Shown: positions 8,135-17,614, counted from the first letter of the stretch. The stretch is 46,690 bases of DNA from Ramlibacter sp. (GCF_028292805.1 NZ_JAQGLS010000198.1:1-46690); one strand, 5' to 3'. Notes: generated by a model not told the origin, from the sequence alone. Numbers and translations are program-made.

Positions 8135-9352
8135 TTGAAAATCTTCTATGGCTGGCGCGTCGCCGCCGCCGGCTCGGCCATCCACTTCCTGCATTCCGCC
8201 CTGCTGCTGCAGGCGTTCGGCGCTTACGTGGCCGTCCTGTCGCAGGAGCGCGGCTGGAGCAAGACGGCGCTGGCCGGCGGCGCGGCGCTGCAGTCGATCG
8301 AAGGCGCGGTGCTCGGCCCGGCCCTGGGCTGGATGGTGGACCGCTTCGGCCCCCGCATCATGGTGCAGGTGGGCATCGTGCTGCTGTCGCTCGGGTTTCT
8401 GTCGCTGAGCCAGATCGACAGCCTGGGCGGGTTCTACGCCACGATGGTGCTGATTGCCTTGGGCGCCAGCCTGTCAGGGTACTTCCCGCTGTCGGTGGCG
8501 CTGGTCCACTGGTTCAAGCGCTGGCGGGCCCGCGCCCTCTCGCTGATGAGCCTTGGCTTGGCCGCCGGCGGCATCGCCGCGCCCCTGGTCGGCTGGGCCA
8601 TGCAGAGCTATGGCTGGCGCAACGTGGCGCTGGCCTCCGCCGTGATCACACTGTGCGTGGGCTTTCCGCTGGCGCGCATCGTGCGCAGCAAGCCGTCCGA
8701 AATCGGCGAGACGGTCGACGGCGATCCCGTGCCCCCGCCCTTGCAAGCCGGCGCCGCCGCGCCGCCGCCCGGGCGTGAGTTCAGCGCCGCCCAGGCGCTG
8801 CGCACGCGCGCCTTCTGGCTGCTCGGACTGGGCCACGGCTTGGCGCTGCTGGTGGTGGCCGCCGTCAACGTGCATGCCATCTCGCACATCAAGGAAGGCC
8901 TGGGCTATTCGCTGGCCCAGGCCGCGCTGGTGATCACGGTGATGACGATCGCGCAGGCCGGCGGCGTGCTGCTCGGGGCGCTGATGGGCGACCGCTGGAA
9001 CAAGCGCTACGTGGCGGCCGGCTGCATGCTGGCCCACATGCTGGGCCTGCTGGCGCTGACCTACGCCAACCACGTCTGGATGCTGGGCGCTTTCGCCATC
9101 CTGCACGGCACCGCCTGGGGCCTGCGCGGGCCCTTCATGCAGGCCTTGCGCGCCGACTACTTCGGGCTGCGGGCGATCGGCATGATCCTGGGGCTGTCGG
9201 CGGTGATCATCGCGCTCGGCCAGATCGCCGGCCCGCTGATCGCCGGCGTGTTCGCCGACCTCACCGGCAACTACCGCAGCGGCTTCACCATCCTGGCGCT
9301 GATTGCGGGCTCCGGCTCGGTGCTGTTCATGCTGGCGCGCAAGCCGGAGTGA
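8135..9352 (+). CDS. MFS transporter, monocarboxylate/oxalate-formate type
   Basis: The 405-aa protein has twelve predicted transmembrane helices in two bundles of six, separated by a cytoplasmic loop (about 185-215) rich in Pro and Ala. The first bundle carries GWMVDRFGPR between helices 2 and 3, the MFS signature G-x-x-x-D-R-x-G-x-R, and GYFPLS and the GWR motif later. Sequence character resembles the MCT/oxalate-formate antiporter group, so an organic acid is the likely cargo (inference). Translation appears to begin with TTG at 8135, since no ATG or GTG precedes the first helix; FYGWRV is a usual N-terminal phrase in this group. Confidence 0.8.
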   Translation: MKIFYGWRVAAAGSAIHFLHSALLLQAFGAYVAVLSQERGWSKTALAGGAALQSIEGAVLGPALGWMVDRFGPRIMVQVGIVLLSLGFLSLSQIDSLGGFYATMVLIALGASLSGYFPLSVALVHWFKRWRARALSLMSLGLAAGGIAAPLVGWAMQSYGWRNVALASAVITLCVGFPLARIVRSKPSEIGETVDGDPVPPPLQAGAAAPPPGREFSAAQALRTRAFWLLGLGHGLALLVVAAVNVHAISHIKEGLGYSLAQAALVITVMTIAQAGGVLLGALMGDRWNKRYVAAGCMLAHMLGLLALTYANHVWMLGAFAILHGTAWGLRGPFMQALRADYFGLRAIGMILGLSAVIIALGQIAGPLIAGVFADLTGNYRSGFTILALIAGSGSVLFMLARKPE

Positions 9353-9596
9353 CGCCGGCCGACAGGTCGCGCTGCAACGCGAGGATCCAGCCGGTGCCGT
9401 CGTCGGCCGGATAGGAGCGGCACAGTCCGGCCGCCGTCACCAGGGCGAAGCCGCCGACCTGTGCCACGTCGGCCGCCTCGGTCCACTCGACCCGCGAGAC
9501 GCAGAACCCCTGCGGCTCCACGCCTGCACCGCGCAGGGCGGCCAGCAAGGCCGACTGCTCCGCCTGCGGGAACGCCACGAAGGGAATGTGTTTCAT
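9327..9596 (-). CDS. Small hypothetical protein
   Basis: An 89-aa frame starts at ATG 9596 (MKHIPFVAFPQ...). It has an alternating strand/helix pattern, with no signal peptide or membrane segment and no motif I recognise. Its 3' end overlaps the last 26 bases of the convergent MFS gene. The upstream 200 bases carry no other gene. A compact alpha/beta cytosolic protein is the most that can be said; codon usage resembles that of its neighbours. Confidence 0.5.
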   Translation of the reverse strand: MKHIPFVAFPQAEQSALLAALRGAGVEPQGFCVSRVEWTEAADVAQVGGFALVTAAGLCRSYPADDGTGWILALQRDLSAGVTPACAPA

Positions 9597-9798
9597 GATC
9601 CTCGCCTGGTTGGTGTGGCGCGAATCTATCCCCCCCGTTGCCGGCGGACATTTCCGCGCGGTAAACAAACGCGTCCATTGGGTCTGCGTTGCGGGCGGCA
9701 CGAATATTCACGCAGCCGGCGTTGGTACCGACGGCGGCTGGCACAGCGGCAAGGGCTAAGATCCATGCACGGCGCAAGCCCGCCGCACAAGGAGCACG

Positions 9799-10950
9799 AT
9801 GGGATCGATCAGGCCGCTCTGGCCCGCACTGCTGCTGGCGTTCTGCGGGGTGGCGGGCGCACAAGCACCGGCGCGGACACCGCAGCCTTCGCTGCCGCCG
9901 GCGGAAATCACGGCCCGCAACGCCGCCGCCGGCTACACGATCGCCACCGTCGCCACGCTGGGCATGCTGCGCGACGAATGCGAACCGCTGCTGGGCGCCG
10001 GCCCCGACGGCGCGCCAGCCATCGCCCTCGGCTGGTGGGACCGCAACCGCGACGACATCGAAACCGCCTACGTGTGGACCGACCGCTACCTGGAGACGGT
10101 GCGCGGCGCCGACGCCGCCGAACACCAGAAGCTCAGCCGCGGTGTGGCTGGCTACACCGCCGCGGTCGTCCAGCGCAATGCGCAGCAGCTGTTCCGGGCG
10201 GAGTTGCCGACGACGCAGAGCTGCAGCACGGCGCTGGCACTGTTTGCCGCGCCCCGGCTGAACGTCGACAAGCTCGGTGACAGCCCCGGCGCCGCCCGCT
10301 TTGCCGAGTACCGGCGCACGCTCGAGCGCATCCGCGGCGAGCGCGCCCACCCGCAGGTGCCGCGGGTGCAGGTCGGCCCGGAACGCAACCTGCACCACGG
10401 CTTGACCGCCAGCCTGCTGGCGGGGCAGGAGGCCACCCGCCGCGGCGACGCCGAGGGCGTGAAGAAGGCGTATGGACGGATGGCCGGGCGCGGCGATGCA
10501 AAGGCGGCGTACCAGCTGGGCGTGATGCACATGAACGGTGATGTACTGGACAAGGACGACCGGCAGGCCTACCGCTGGTTGCACCGGGCCTGGCTGCTGC
10601 GCGAAGCGGAAGCCGTGAATGCCCTGGGCGTGCTGCACCGCGACGGCCGCGCCGGCCGGCCCAATGCCAAGCTGGCGCTGGCGCTGTTTCAGCTGGCGGC
10701 GGTGCAGGCCACCGATCCGCAGAGCAAGGCCCGCGCCAATCGCAACCTGATCACGTTGGCCGGCAAGCTCCCGCTGGCCGAGCGCCGCGCCGTCGCCTGC
10801 ATGACGGTGCGCGAGATCGCCGACGCAATCGAGCAGCCGATGCCGCTGGCGGACCGGCACAGCGCCCGCCTGTCCGATCCGCGCGAGAACAGGCGGCTGG
10901 CCGAACTGCTGCCGCAGATCAGCGGCGGCAAGCCGGTGGCGTGCGGTTGA
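9799..10950 (+). CDS. Exported Sel1-repeat protein
   Basis: The 383-aa product has a Sec signal peptide (residues 1-22, ending AGAQA) and a helical N-terminal region with two likely disulfide cysteines (DEC and QSC). From about residue 215 come Sel1-like/TPR-type helical repeats, for example AAYQLGVMHMNGDVLDKDDRQAYRWLH split over two repeats and AVNALGVLHRDGRAG. Sel1 repeats generally mediate protein-protein contacts. The ATG has a good ribosome binding site (aaggag) about 7 bases upstream. No operon partner is evident; the next gene is convergent and abuts the stop. Confidence 0.75.
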   Translation: MGSIRPLWPALLLAFCGVAGAQAPARTPQPSLPPAEITARNAAAGYTIATVATLGMLRDECEPLLGAGPDGAPAIALGWWDRNRDDIETAYVWTDRYLETVRGADAAEHQKLSRGVAGYTAAVVQRNAQQLFRAELPTTQSCSTALALFAAPRLNVDKLGDSPGAARFAEYRRTLERIRGERAHPQVPRVQVGPERNLHHGLTASLLAGQEATRRGDAEGVKKAYGRMAGRGDAKAAYQLGVMHMNGDVLDKDDRQAYRWLHRAWLLREAEAVNALGVLHRDGRAGRPNAKLALALFQLAAVQATDPQSKARANRNLITLAGKLPLAERRAVACMTVREIADAIEQPMPLADRHSARLSDPRENRRLAELLPQISGGKPVACG

Positions 10951-11334
10951 TCACTCCAGGCCGAACGCGTCCCGGAAAGCCGCGCAGAACTGCGCACTGC
11001 CACTGAGCGTGAGGCTCAGCGTCGTGCGCGGCGCGCCGGTCGCCCCGCGCCGGACCTGCAGCGTGCGGCCGCCCGCATCCGGCTCGACCTGCAGCGCGGT
11101 CGCCACTTCCTCCACGGCCTGCAATTCGAAGTCCCAGGCCCCGCCCTCTTCCAGCGGGCCGCGCGCGCCGGGGAAGGCGTCTTCGGCCCAGGCCAGCACG
11201 CCCAGCACTTCCTGCTGCAGCGCATTCCATTGCGGCGGCGCCACCGACGCCATCGCGTCGAAGCTGCCGCAACCTTCGGCGTCCTCGCTGGCGTCGAAGT
11301 CCAGGTAAGCCAGCCCAAGCGGTTCTCTGTTCAT
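10951..11334 (-). CDS. Hypothetical acidic protein
   Basis: A 127-aa frame from ATG 11334 (MNREPLGLAYLDFD...) to a stop directly abutting the Sel1 gene. The protein is acidic, lacks signal peptide and membrane segments, and shows alternating helices and strands (ALQQEVLGVLAWAEDAF, then TLQVRRGATG... and TLSLTLSGSAQF). I recognise no family. Its start codon overlaps head-to-head with the start of the truncated dehydrogenase at 11333, which suggests a rearrangement junction near 11335 on one side or the other. Confidence 0.55.
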   Translation of the reverse strand: MNREPLGLAYLDFDASEDAEGCGSFDAMASVAPPQWNALQQEVLGVLAWAEDAFPGARGPLEEGGAWDFELQAVEEVATALQVEPDAGGRTLQVRRGATGAPRTTLSLTLSGSAQFCAAFRDAFGLE

Positions 11335-12208
11335 GACGCCATTGTCGTGTGCAGAATGCGAGAACAGAACGCTGCTGGACGCCGACGCGCAACTCGCGCA
11401 GGGGCTCGCGCAAACGCTAGGCGGCGAAGCACAAGCCGTCGCCACCCCGCGCGAAGTGGCGGCGCGCAGCGACATCGTCATCACCATGCTGCCCAACGGC
11501 CAAGTGGTGAAGGACGTCGTGCTGGGCAAGGACGGTGTCGTGCACGGCCTGAAGCCGGGCTCGGTGCTGCTGGACACCTCGTCGTGCGAACCCTGGCTGA
11601 CGCAGCAGACCGCCGCCGGGCTGGCCGAAGGTGGCTGCACCATGGTCGATGCGCCGGTGTCGGGCGCGCAATGGGGCGCGCAGGACGCCAAGCTGGTGTT
11701 CATGGTGGGCGGCTCCGACGCCGACGTCGCGCGCGTCAAGCCGCTGATGGACGTGATGGGCCGCGCCGTGTTCCACCTCGGCGGGGTCGGCAGCGGCCAT
11801 GCGATGAAGTGCATCAACAACTGCATCACCGCCGTCACGCTGGCCAACAGCGCCGAAGGCCTGCTGGCCAGCAAGCGCTACGGCCTGGACCCAAAGGTGA
11901 TGGTCGACGTGCTGAACGAATCGACCGGCGGCTCGTGGATCACGCAGGCCCACTTCCACCAGCGCGTGTTCAACCGCGGCTTCGACGATCCGTTCAAGCT
12001 GGAGCTGATGCTCAAGGACATGGGCATCGCCATCGGCCTGGCCGCCGAAACCGACACGCCGGTGCCGATCTGGGGACTGGGTCAGCAACTGTGGCGCATG
12101 GCCGACCACGCCGCCGGCCCGGGCGCCAGCGTGAGCGAGCTGGTTCGCTGGGTGGAGAACCAGTCCGGCACCGAACTGACCGCAGGCGCCACGCCGCGGA
12201 AAGCCTGA
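11333..12208 (+). pseudogene. 3-hydroxyisobutyrate dehydrogenase-like gene lacking NAD-binding N-terminus
   Basis: The 291-aa frame matches the beta-hydroxyacid dehydrogenase family from its second strand onward: DADAQLA, ARSDIVITMLPN, LLDTSSCEP, DAPVSGAQWGAQ (substrate loop), GGVGSGHAMKCINN (catalytic Lys in GxxxKxxNN) and a normal C-terminal helical domain ending GLGQQLWRMADHA. The universal first element, G-x-I-G-x-G-x-M-G with about 25 residues, is absent; the first 13 codons encode an unrelated sequence (MTPLSCAECENRT). I checked the other two frames just upstream and found no GxGxxG. Without it NAD(P) cannot bind normally, so this is probably a 5'-deleted gene. It precedes the MmgE/PrpD gene by two bases, implying a former operon. 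Confidence 0.65.
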
Positions 12209-12210
12209 GC

Positions 12211-13576
12211 ATGGAACCAGAACTGCAACTCGCGCGCTTCGTCACGACGCTTCAAGCCGCAGACGTCAGCGACCAGGCGCTGCTGACCACCCGCCGCGTG
12301 CTGCTGGCCGCCATCGGCACCGGCATCGCCGGCTCCGGCGAAGACGGCATCGCGGCGCTGCGCGAACTGCTGCTTGAACGCGGCGGCAGCCGCCAAGCCA
12401 CCAGCCTGGTGTTCGGCGACAAGCTGCCGGCCATGGTGGCGGCGCAGCTCAATGGCACCATGTGCCGGGCGCTGGACTACTGCGACGCGATGGCGCCCGG
12501 CATCCACATCGGCTCGTCGCTGGTGCCGGCCGCGCTGGCGGCGGCCGAACTGGCCGGCGGCTGCAGCGGCGCCGAGTTCATGGCGGCGCTGGTCGCCGGC
12601 TGCGAATTGGGCGCGCGCTTCAACCTGAGCGAAGCCATGTACGACGGCTTCGATCCCACCGGCGTGGCCATCGTGTTCCCGGCCACGGCCGCCGCCGCCC
12701 GCGTGCTGGGCCTGGACGAAAAGCAGACGCTCAATGCGCTGGGGCTGGCCTTTCAACCGCTGCGGCGGCAGCTTCCAGAGCAACATCGACGGCACGCTGG
12801 CGGTGCGCGTGATCCAGGGTTGGGTGGCGGCCACCGGTGTCGAATGCGCGCAGATGGCGCAGCGCGGCATCACCGGCCCGCGCAACTTCCTGGGCGGCAT
12901 CTACGGCTACGCGCACCTGTACGGGCGCGGCCAGTTGCAGCCGGCCGACGTGGTGGCGGGCCTGGGCAGCGACTGGCGCCTGAACCGCATGATGTTCAAG
13001 AAGTACCCCAGCTGCGGCGCGACCCAGGGTCTGACCGAACTGACGCTGCAGCTGGTGCGCGAGTTCGGCATCACGACGGAGCAGGTCGCCGGCGCCGAGG
13101 TGCGGCTGAACCCGTACTGCCACCGCCTGGTCGGCCATGAATTCGCGCTGGGCGACAACCCGCGCGTGAATGCGCAGTTCAGCGCCCAGTACTGCGTGGC
13201 CAATGCGGTCGTGCGCGGCGCGGCCAAGCTGGCGCACTTCAAGCCCGACCAGGCTGCCGACCCGGCGGTGCTGGAACTGGCCAGGCGCGTGACGGCCGTG
13301 GCCGACCCGGCGCTGGACCTACGTGGGCACTCCTCGGTGGACCTGACGCTGACGCTGCGCAACGGCACGGTGCACGAGCGCAAGCTCGACATCGCGCCAG
13401 GCTATCCGGGCAACGACCTGAGCGAGCGGCAGCAGCAGGCGCGCTTTTTGGACTGCATGGAGTACGCGGCGCGGCCGCTGGCGCGCGAACAGCTGGACGG
13501 CCTGCTGGCGGCGCTGGCGCGGCTGGAGAGCCTGCCGGACGTGCGGTCCTTGCTGGACTGGCTGGTCGTGCGCTGA
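12211..13576 (+). pseudogene. MmgE/PrpD family gene with one-base frameshift
   Basis: The 5' part from ATG 12211 encodes a normal MmgE/PrpD N-terminus (...NGTMCRALDYCDAM, HIGSSLVPAALA, DPTGVAIVFPATAAAA). Within the conserved phrase ALGLAFNRCGGSFQSNIDG the reading frame jumps by +1 at about 12751-12755 (the run tttc). The rest continues in the second frame through FLGGIYGYAHLY, KKYPSCGATQG, and NPYCHRLVG to a stop at 13576. Restoring one base gives about 455 aa, normal for the family (2-methylcitrate dehydratase or aconitate decarboxylase relatives). A sequencing error in a homopolymer-like run is possible; otherwise the gene is inactive. The truncated dehydrogenase just upstream supports decay. 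Confidence 0.75.
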
Positions 13577-13588
13577 CCCCGAGGCTGT

Positions 13589-13650
13589 GATCCCGGCCTG
13601 GAGCCGGGATCCAGCGACCGCCTGGATTGCGGGCCAGGCCCGCTATGACA
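13589..13650. repeat. REP-like pair of palindromes
   Basis: Two adjacent hairpins lie between the MmgE/PrpD gene and the convergent EamA gene. The first has arms gatcccggc (13589-13597) and gccgggatc (13603-13611) with a 5-base loop; the second has arms gcgggcc (13629-13635) and ggcccgc (13637-13643) with a 1-base loop. No T-run follows either. The paired-palindrome layout resembles dispersed REP-type repeats placed between convergent genes. Only one copy is in this window. Confidence 0.55.
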
Positions 13651-13654
13651 AGGC

Positions 13655-14533
13655 TCAGGCGGCCCGCCGCCGGAACGGATTGAATCCCGTGATCAGCGCC
13701 GTCGCCGCCAGCACCAGCAGCGCGCCCGGCAGCATGCCGGAGGTGACCGGTTCGGCCAGGAACAGCGCGCCCCAGCTGACGCCGAACAACGGAATCATCA
13801 GCGCCGCCGAGGTGGCCGCCGTCGCCGGGATCTCGCGCATCAGCCGCATGCTGATCCAGTACATCAGCCCCGACGTGACCATGCCCAGCGCCAGCACCAC
13901 CAGCACCGCCGCGGCGGTCGGCCGCATCGCCGGCAGCGTGGCCGCCGTGGGCAGTGCCAGCACCAGCATCGCCCCCACGTGCGCCACCGCCGATGCGCCC
14001 AGCGGCTGCTGAGTGAGCGTCGCGCGCTTCATCAGGACGGCGCCGACCCCGTAGCTGGCCGAAGCCACGATGCAGGCCAGCGCCGCCAGCACCACTTTCG
14101 TGTCGACCGCCACGGGGCCCAGCCGCACCAGCAGCGCCACGCCACCGAAGCCCAGCACGCAGCCGGTCAGCCGCCGGCCGGTGAGGCGCTCGTCCCCCAT
14201 GACAGCGGCGCCGAGCATGCTGAACAGCGGCGCGGTGGCGTTCAGGATCGCGGAATAGCCGGCGGGAATCACCAGCCCGGCCCAGTTGAACAGCACGAAC
14301 GGCGCGGCGATGGTCAGCACGCTGAGCACGCCCAGCCGCGGCCAGGCGGAGCGCGCCGGCCAGCGCTCCTTCAGCACCACCATGATCAGCGCCAGCACCA
14401 GCGCCGCCAGGCCGCAGCGCAGCCCCGCCATGCCCCAGGGGCCGAAGGCCGGGGCGGCAATGCGGATCAAGGGAAAGGAGCCGCCCCAGAGGGCCGACAG
14501 CATGATCAGCTGGGCAAAGTGCCGTGTTTGCAT
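13655..14533 (-). CDS. EamA/DMT family transporter
   Basis: The 292-aa membrane protein contains ten predicted transmembrane helices in two EamA repeats of five helices each. Repeat one begins with LSALWGGSFPLIRIAAP and includes RCGLAALVL and the FNWAGLVIPAGYSAILNATAPLF segment typical of EamA; repeat two begins near LVVLAALACIVASASYG. EamA proteins are drug/metabolite exporters of the inner membrane; substrate cannot be read from sequence. It directly follows truC on the same strand (5 bases), so it may be cotranscribed with it. Confidence 0.85.
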   Translation of the reverse strand: MQTRHFAQLIMLSALWGGSFPLIRIAAPAFGPWGMAGLRCGLAALVLALIMVVLKERWPARSAWPRLGVLSVLTIAAPFVLFNWAGLVIPAGYSAILNATAPLFSMLGAAVMGDERLTGRRLTGCVLGFGGVALLVRLGPVAVDTKVVLAALACIVASASYGVGAVLMKRATLTQQPLGASAVAHVGAMLVLALPTAATLPAMRPTAAAVLVVLALGMVTSGLMYWISMRLMREIPATAATSAALMIPLFGVSWGALFLAEPVTSGMLPGALLVLAATALITGFNPFRRRAA

Positions 14534-14537
14534 TTAC

Positions 14538-15230
14538 CTACGAGGGTAGCAAGACGCGCCATTCCTCGCCGGGCGGCGCATCGATGCGCAACGGTCCGGA
14601 CGGAGTCGGGAGTTCGACCTGGTGCGCATGCAGCCACAGCCGCGACGTGTCCAGCCACTGCGCCACCGCCCGGTTGTGCGCGCCCTTGCCGTGGGTGGTG
14701 TCGCCCACCAGCGGGTGCGCGATGTGCTTGAAGTGGCGTCGGATCTGGTGGCGACGCCCGCTCAGCGGCTCGGCCTCGACCAGCGCATAGCGGCTGGACG
14801 GGTGGCGGCCGGCCACGCTGAAGGGCCACTCGAAGCAGGCCAGCCGCCGGTAGCGCGTGACGGCCGCCAGCCGCTCCTGGCCGGCCGACGGCAGCTCGGG
14901 ATCGCGCGCCAGCGCCTGGTCGATGGCGCCCGATTCAGCGGGCCAGCCGCGCACCAGGGCGAAGTAGCGTTTGTGCACCTGGCCTTTTTCGAAGGTCAGG
15001 CCCCAGTGGCGCGCCGCCTCGACGCTGCGGGCGAACAGCAGCACGCCACTGGTGGCCTTGTCCAGCCGGTGCAGCGGCCATAGCCGCTCGCCCAGCTGGT
15101 CGCGCAACAGCTTGAGCGCGCTGCGCTCCTCATGCGCATCGAGCCTGCTCGGATGGACCAGCAGGCCGGCGGGTTTGTCGATCGCCACCAGGGTGTCGTC
15201 CCGGTACAGCAGGCTCAGCGGTGAATGCAA
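14538..15230 (-). CDS. truC: tRNA pseudouridine synthase (TruC-like)
   Basis: The RluA-family pseudouridine synthase is about 230 aa. Landmarks are [22 protein letters not shown], the catalytic [14 protein letters not shown] (Asp in HRLD), [16 protein letters not shown] and the RNA-binding [20 protein letters not shown]. Length and the short N-terminus without an S4 domain favour TruC (uridine 65 of tRNAs) over RluC/D. No ATG lies near the first conserved strand; a TTG at 15230 (encoding [12 protein letters not shown]) is the best start. The divergent frmA start is 67 bases away, so promoters of the two genes must share this interval. Confidence 0.82.
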   Translation of the reverse strand: MHSPLSLLYRDDTLVAIDKPAGLLVHPSRLDAHEERSALKLLRDQLGERLWPLHRLDKATSGVLLFARSVEAARHWGLTFEKGQVHKRYFALVRGWPAESGAIDQALARDPELPSAGQERLAAVTRYRRLACFEWPFSVAGRHPSSRYALVEAEPLSGRRHQIRRHFKHIAHPLVGDTTHGKGAHNRAVAQWLDTSRLWLHAHQVELPTPSGPLRIDAPPGEEWRVLLPS

Positions 15231-15297
15231 TGGACCTCGGCCTTCGCGGCCCTTGCATCTGTCGCACAATCGTCCGCAGTCACGCAAGGAAGCAGCA

Positions 15298-16404
15298 ATG
15301 AAAACACGAGCAGCAGTCGCCTGGAAGGCCGGCGCCCCCCTGACCATCGAAACCGTGGACCTGGAAGGTCCGCGCGCCGGCGAAGTGCTGGTGGAAATCA
15401 AGGCCACGGGCATCTGCCACACCGACTACTACACCCTGTCGGGCGCCGACCCGGAAGGCCTGTTCCCCGCGATCCTTGGCCATGAAGGCGCGGGCATCGT
15501 GCTGGAAGTTGGCACTGGCGTGACCTCGCTGAAGCCCGGCGACCACGTCATCCCGCTGTACACGCCCGAATGCCGGCAGTGCAAGTTCTGCCTGTCGCGC
15601 AAGACCAACCTGTGCCAGGCGATCCGCGGCACGCAAGGCAAGGGCCTGATGCCGGACGGCAGCTCGCGCTTTTCGCTCAACGGCCAGCCGCTGCTGCACT
15701 ACATGGGCACCAGCACCTTCGCCAACCACATCGTCGCGCCCGAGATCGCGCTGGCGAAGATCAATCCCGACGCGCCATTCGACATGGTCTGCTACATCGG
15801 CTGCGGCGTCACCACCGGCATTGGCGCGGTGATCTTCACGGCCAAGGTGGAAGCCGGCGCCAACGTGGTGGTGTTCGGCCTCGGCGGCATCGGCCTGAAC
15901 GTGATCCAGGGCGCCAAGATGGTCGGCGCCGACAAGATCATCGGCGTGGACATCAACCCGGCGCGGCAGGACATGGCGCGCCGGTTCGGCATGACGCACT
16001 TCATCAACCCCAGCGAGGTCGAGAACGTGGTCGACGCCATCGTGCAGCTGACCGACGGCGGCGCCGACTACAGCTTCGAGTGCATCGGCAACACCAAGGT
16101 GATGCGCCAGGCGCTGGAATGCACGCACAAGGGCTGGGGCCGCAGCATCATCATCGGCGTGGCCGAGGCCGGCGCCGAGATCAGCACCCGGCCGTTCCAG
16201 CTGGTGACGGGACGCCACTGGGAAGGCTCGGCCTTCGGCGGCGCCCGCGGCCGCACCGACGTGCCCAAAATCGTCGACTGGTACATGGAAGGCAAGATCA
16301 ACATCGACGACCTGATCACGCACCGCCTGAAGCTGGAAGACATCAACCAGGGCTTCGAGCTGATGAACAAGGGCGAGTCGATCCGCTCGGTGGTGATCTA
16401 CTGA
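15298..16404 (+). CDS. frmA: S-(hydroxymethyl)glutathione dehydrogenase (class III alcohol dehydrogenase)
   Basis: The 368-aa zinc enzyme oxidises the glutathione adduct of formaldehyde to S-formylglutathione with NAD. Catalytic zinc ligands are in ATGICHTD (Cys) and GHEGAG (His). The structural zinc cysteines are in [17 protein letters not shown]. The coenzyme motif is [12 protein letters not shown]. The class III phrases [25 protein letters not shown] and DLITHRL are all present. Start ATG 15298 is preceded by aagga. The stop overlaps the ATG of the next gene by one base, so the two enzymes of the glutathione-dependent formaldehyde pathway are translationally coupled. Confidence 0.95.
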   Translation: MKTRAAVAWKAGAPLTIETVDLEGPRAGEVLVEIKATGICHTDYYTLSGADPEGLFPAILGHEGAGIVLEVGTGVTSLKPGDHVIPLYTPECRQCKFCLSRKTNLCQAIRGTQGKGLMPDGSSRFSLNGQPLLHYMGTSTFANHIVAPEIALAKINPDAPFDMVCYIGCGVTTGIGAVIFTAKVEAGANVVVFGLGGIGLNVIQGAKMVGADKIIGVDINPARQDMARRFGMTHFINPSEVENVVDAIVQLTDGGADYSFECIGNTKVMRQALECTHKGWGRSIIIGVAEAGAEISTRPFQLVTGRHWEGSAFGGARGRTDVPKIVDWYMEGKINIDDLITHRLKLEDINQGFELMNKGESIRSVVIY

Positions 16405-17249
16405 TGGCCGGCGTGCAGACGCTGGCCGAGCACGCCTGCCACGGTGGCACGCAGGGCTTCTACCAGCACGACTCCGGCGTCGTCGGCCTGCCGATGCGGT
16501 TCGGCGTGTTCACGCCGCCGCAGGCGCGCAGCGGCCCGGCGCCGGTGCTGATGTTCCTGGCCGGGCTGACCTGCAACGAGGAAACCTTCGCCATCAAGGC
16601 CGGCGCCCAGCGCGCGGCGGCCGAACTCGGGCTGGTGCTGGTGACGCCCGACACCAGCCCGCGCGGCGTGGACATCCCCGGCGCCGACGCCGAGTGGGAC
16701 TTCGGCATCGGGGCCGGCTTCTACCTGGACGCCACCGAGGCGCCATGGTCCACGCACTTTCGCATGGAAAGCTGGCTGACGCAGGAGCTGCCGGGCGTGG
16801 TTGCGCAAGCGTTCCCCGCGCGGCCGGACGACTGGAGCATCTGCGGCCACTCCATGGGCGGCCATGGCGCGCTGACGCTGGCGCTGCGCCATCCCGGCCG
16901 CTACCGCAGCGTGTCGGCGCTGGCGCCCATCGCCAACCCGTCGCGGGTGCCGTGGGGCTACAAGGCGTTCTCCCGCTATCTCGGCCCCGACAGCACGCGC
17001 TGGCAGCAGCACGACGCGGTCGAGCTGATCGCCGCCGGCGCCCGTACCCCGCCGCTGCTGGTCGACCAGGGCCTGCAGGACAAGTTTCTGGCCCAGCAGC
17101 TGGAGACCGACCGGCTGGAAGCCGCCTGCGCCGCCGCGGGTCAGCCGCTGTCGCTGCGGCGGCATGCGGCCTATGACCACGGCTACTTCTTCATCGCCAC
17201 CTTCATCGCGGATCACCTGTGCCACGCAGCCGCCGCCCAGAACGGCTGA
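16404..17249 (+). CDS. fghA: S-formylglutathione hydrolase
   Basis: The 281-aa alpha/beta hydrolase splits S-formylglutathione to formate and glutathione, completing formaldehyde detoxification started by the upstream frmA. Motifs: LMFLAGLTCNEETF and GAQRAAAELGL near the N-terminus, DTSPRG, GAGFYLDATEAPW, the nucleophile elbow CGHSMGGHGAL, the acid region LVDQGLQDKFL and the final YDHGYFFIATF with the catalytic His. Length is normal (about 280 aa). The one-base overlap with frmA marks an operon. Confidence 0.94.
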   Translation: MAGVQTLAEHACHGGTQGFYQHDSGVVGLPMRFGVFTPPQARSGPAPVLMFLAGLTCNEETFAIKAGAQRAAAELGLVLVTPDTSPRGVDIPGADAEWDFGIGAGFYLDATEAPWSTHFRMESWLTQELPGVVAQAFPARPDDWSICGHSMGGHGALTLALRHPGRYRSVSALAPIANPSRVPWGYKAFSRYLGPDSTRWQQHDAVELIAAGARTPPLLVDQGLQDKFLAQQLETDRLEAACAAAGQPLSLRRHAAYDHGYFFIATFIADHLCHAAAAQNG

Positions 17250-17361
17250 GCTGCGGACGCCTTCAAGCCCCGCCCGTTTTGCGCCGAGGCTGCCGGTGCC
17301 AGCTTCGGGCCGTCCGTTACAGGATGACGTCTTCGCATGCGGCCTAGGGAAATGCCTGAGT

Positions 17362-17377
17362 CGGTTTAGATAAACCG
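17362..17377. promoter_or_regulatory. 16-bp palindrome upstream of small ORF
   Basis: The sequence cggttta-ga-taaaccg is a perfect inverted repeat with 7-base arms and a 2-base centre, 40 bases before the small ORF at 17418. It sits in an intergenic stretch (17250-17417) that is less GC-rich than the surroundings. The compact symmetric form suits a dimeric repressor site better than a terminator. No cognate regulator is identified. Confidence 0.35.
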
Positions 17378-17417
17378 CCACTGGTAACAGGATGGGCGAT
17401 AAGTAACACTAAGAAAC

Positions 17418-17600
17418 ATGAACCGCATCAAACGCATTTTTGGGTTCCGCAACGTGCTGGAGCGGGCCTGGGCCGAAACGCAGGTCGAGTCGCCCGACAC
17501 CGTCATGCTCGCCAGCTACGCCGAGGCGGCCGAGGCGATGGAGGCGATGCGGCAGGCCGCGATGGCCAGGATCCAGGGGGAGCAGCGGGCGCCCGCCTGA
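17418..17600 (+). CDS. Small hypothetical protein
   Basis: A 60-codon frame begins MNRIKRIFGFRN: a short basic start, then a helical, Ala/Glu/Met-rich tail (AEAAEAMEAMRQAAMAR). No signal peptide or membrane helix. The ribosome binding site is weak (taaga). The amphipathic character and the upstream palindrome argue that it could be a real small protein, but I recognise no family. Confidence 0.45.
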   Translation: MNRIKRIFGFRNVLERAWAETQVESPDTVMLASYAEAAEAMEAMRQAAMARIQGEQRAPA

Positions 17601-17614
17601 CGCCCGCCCGCGGC

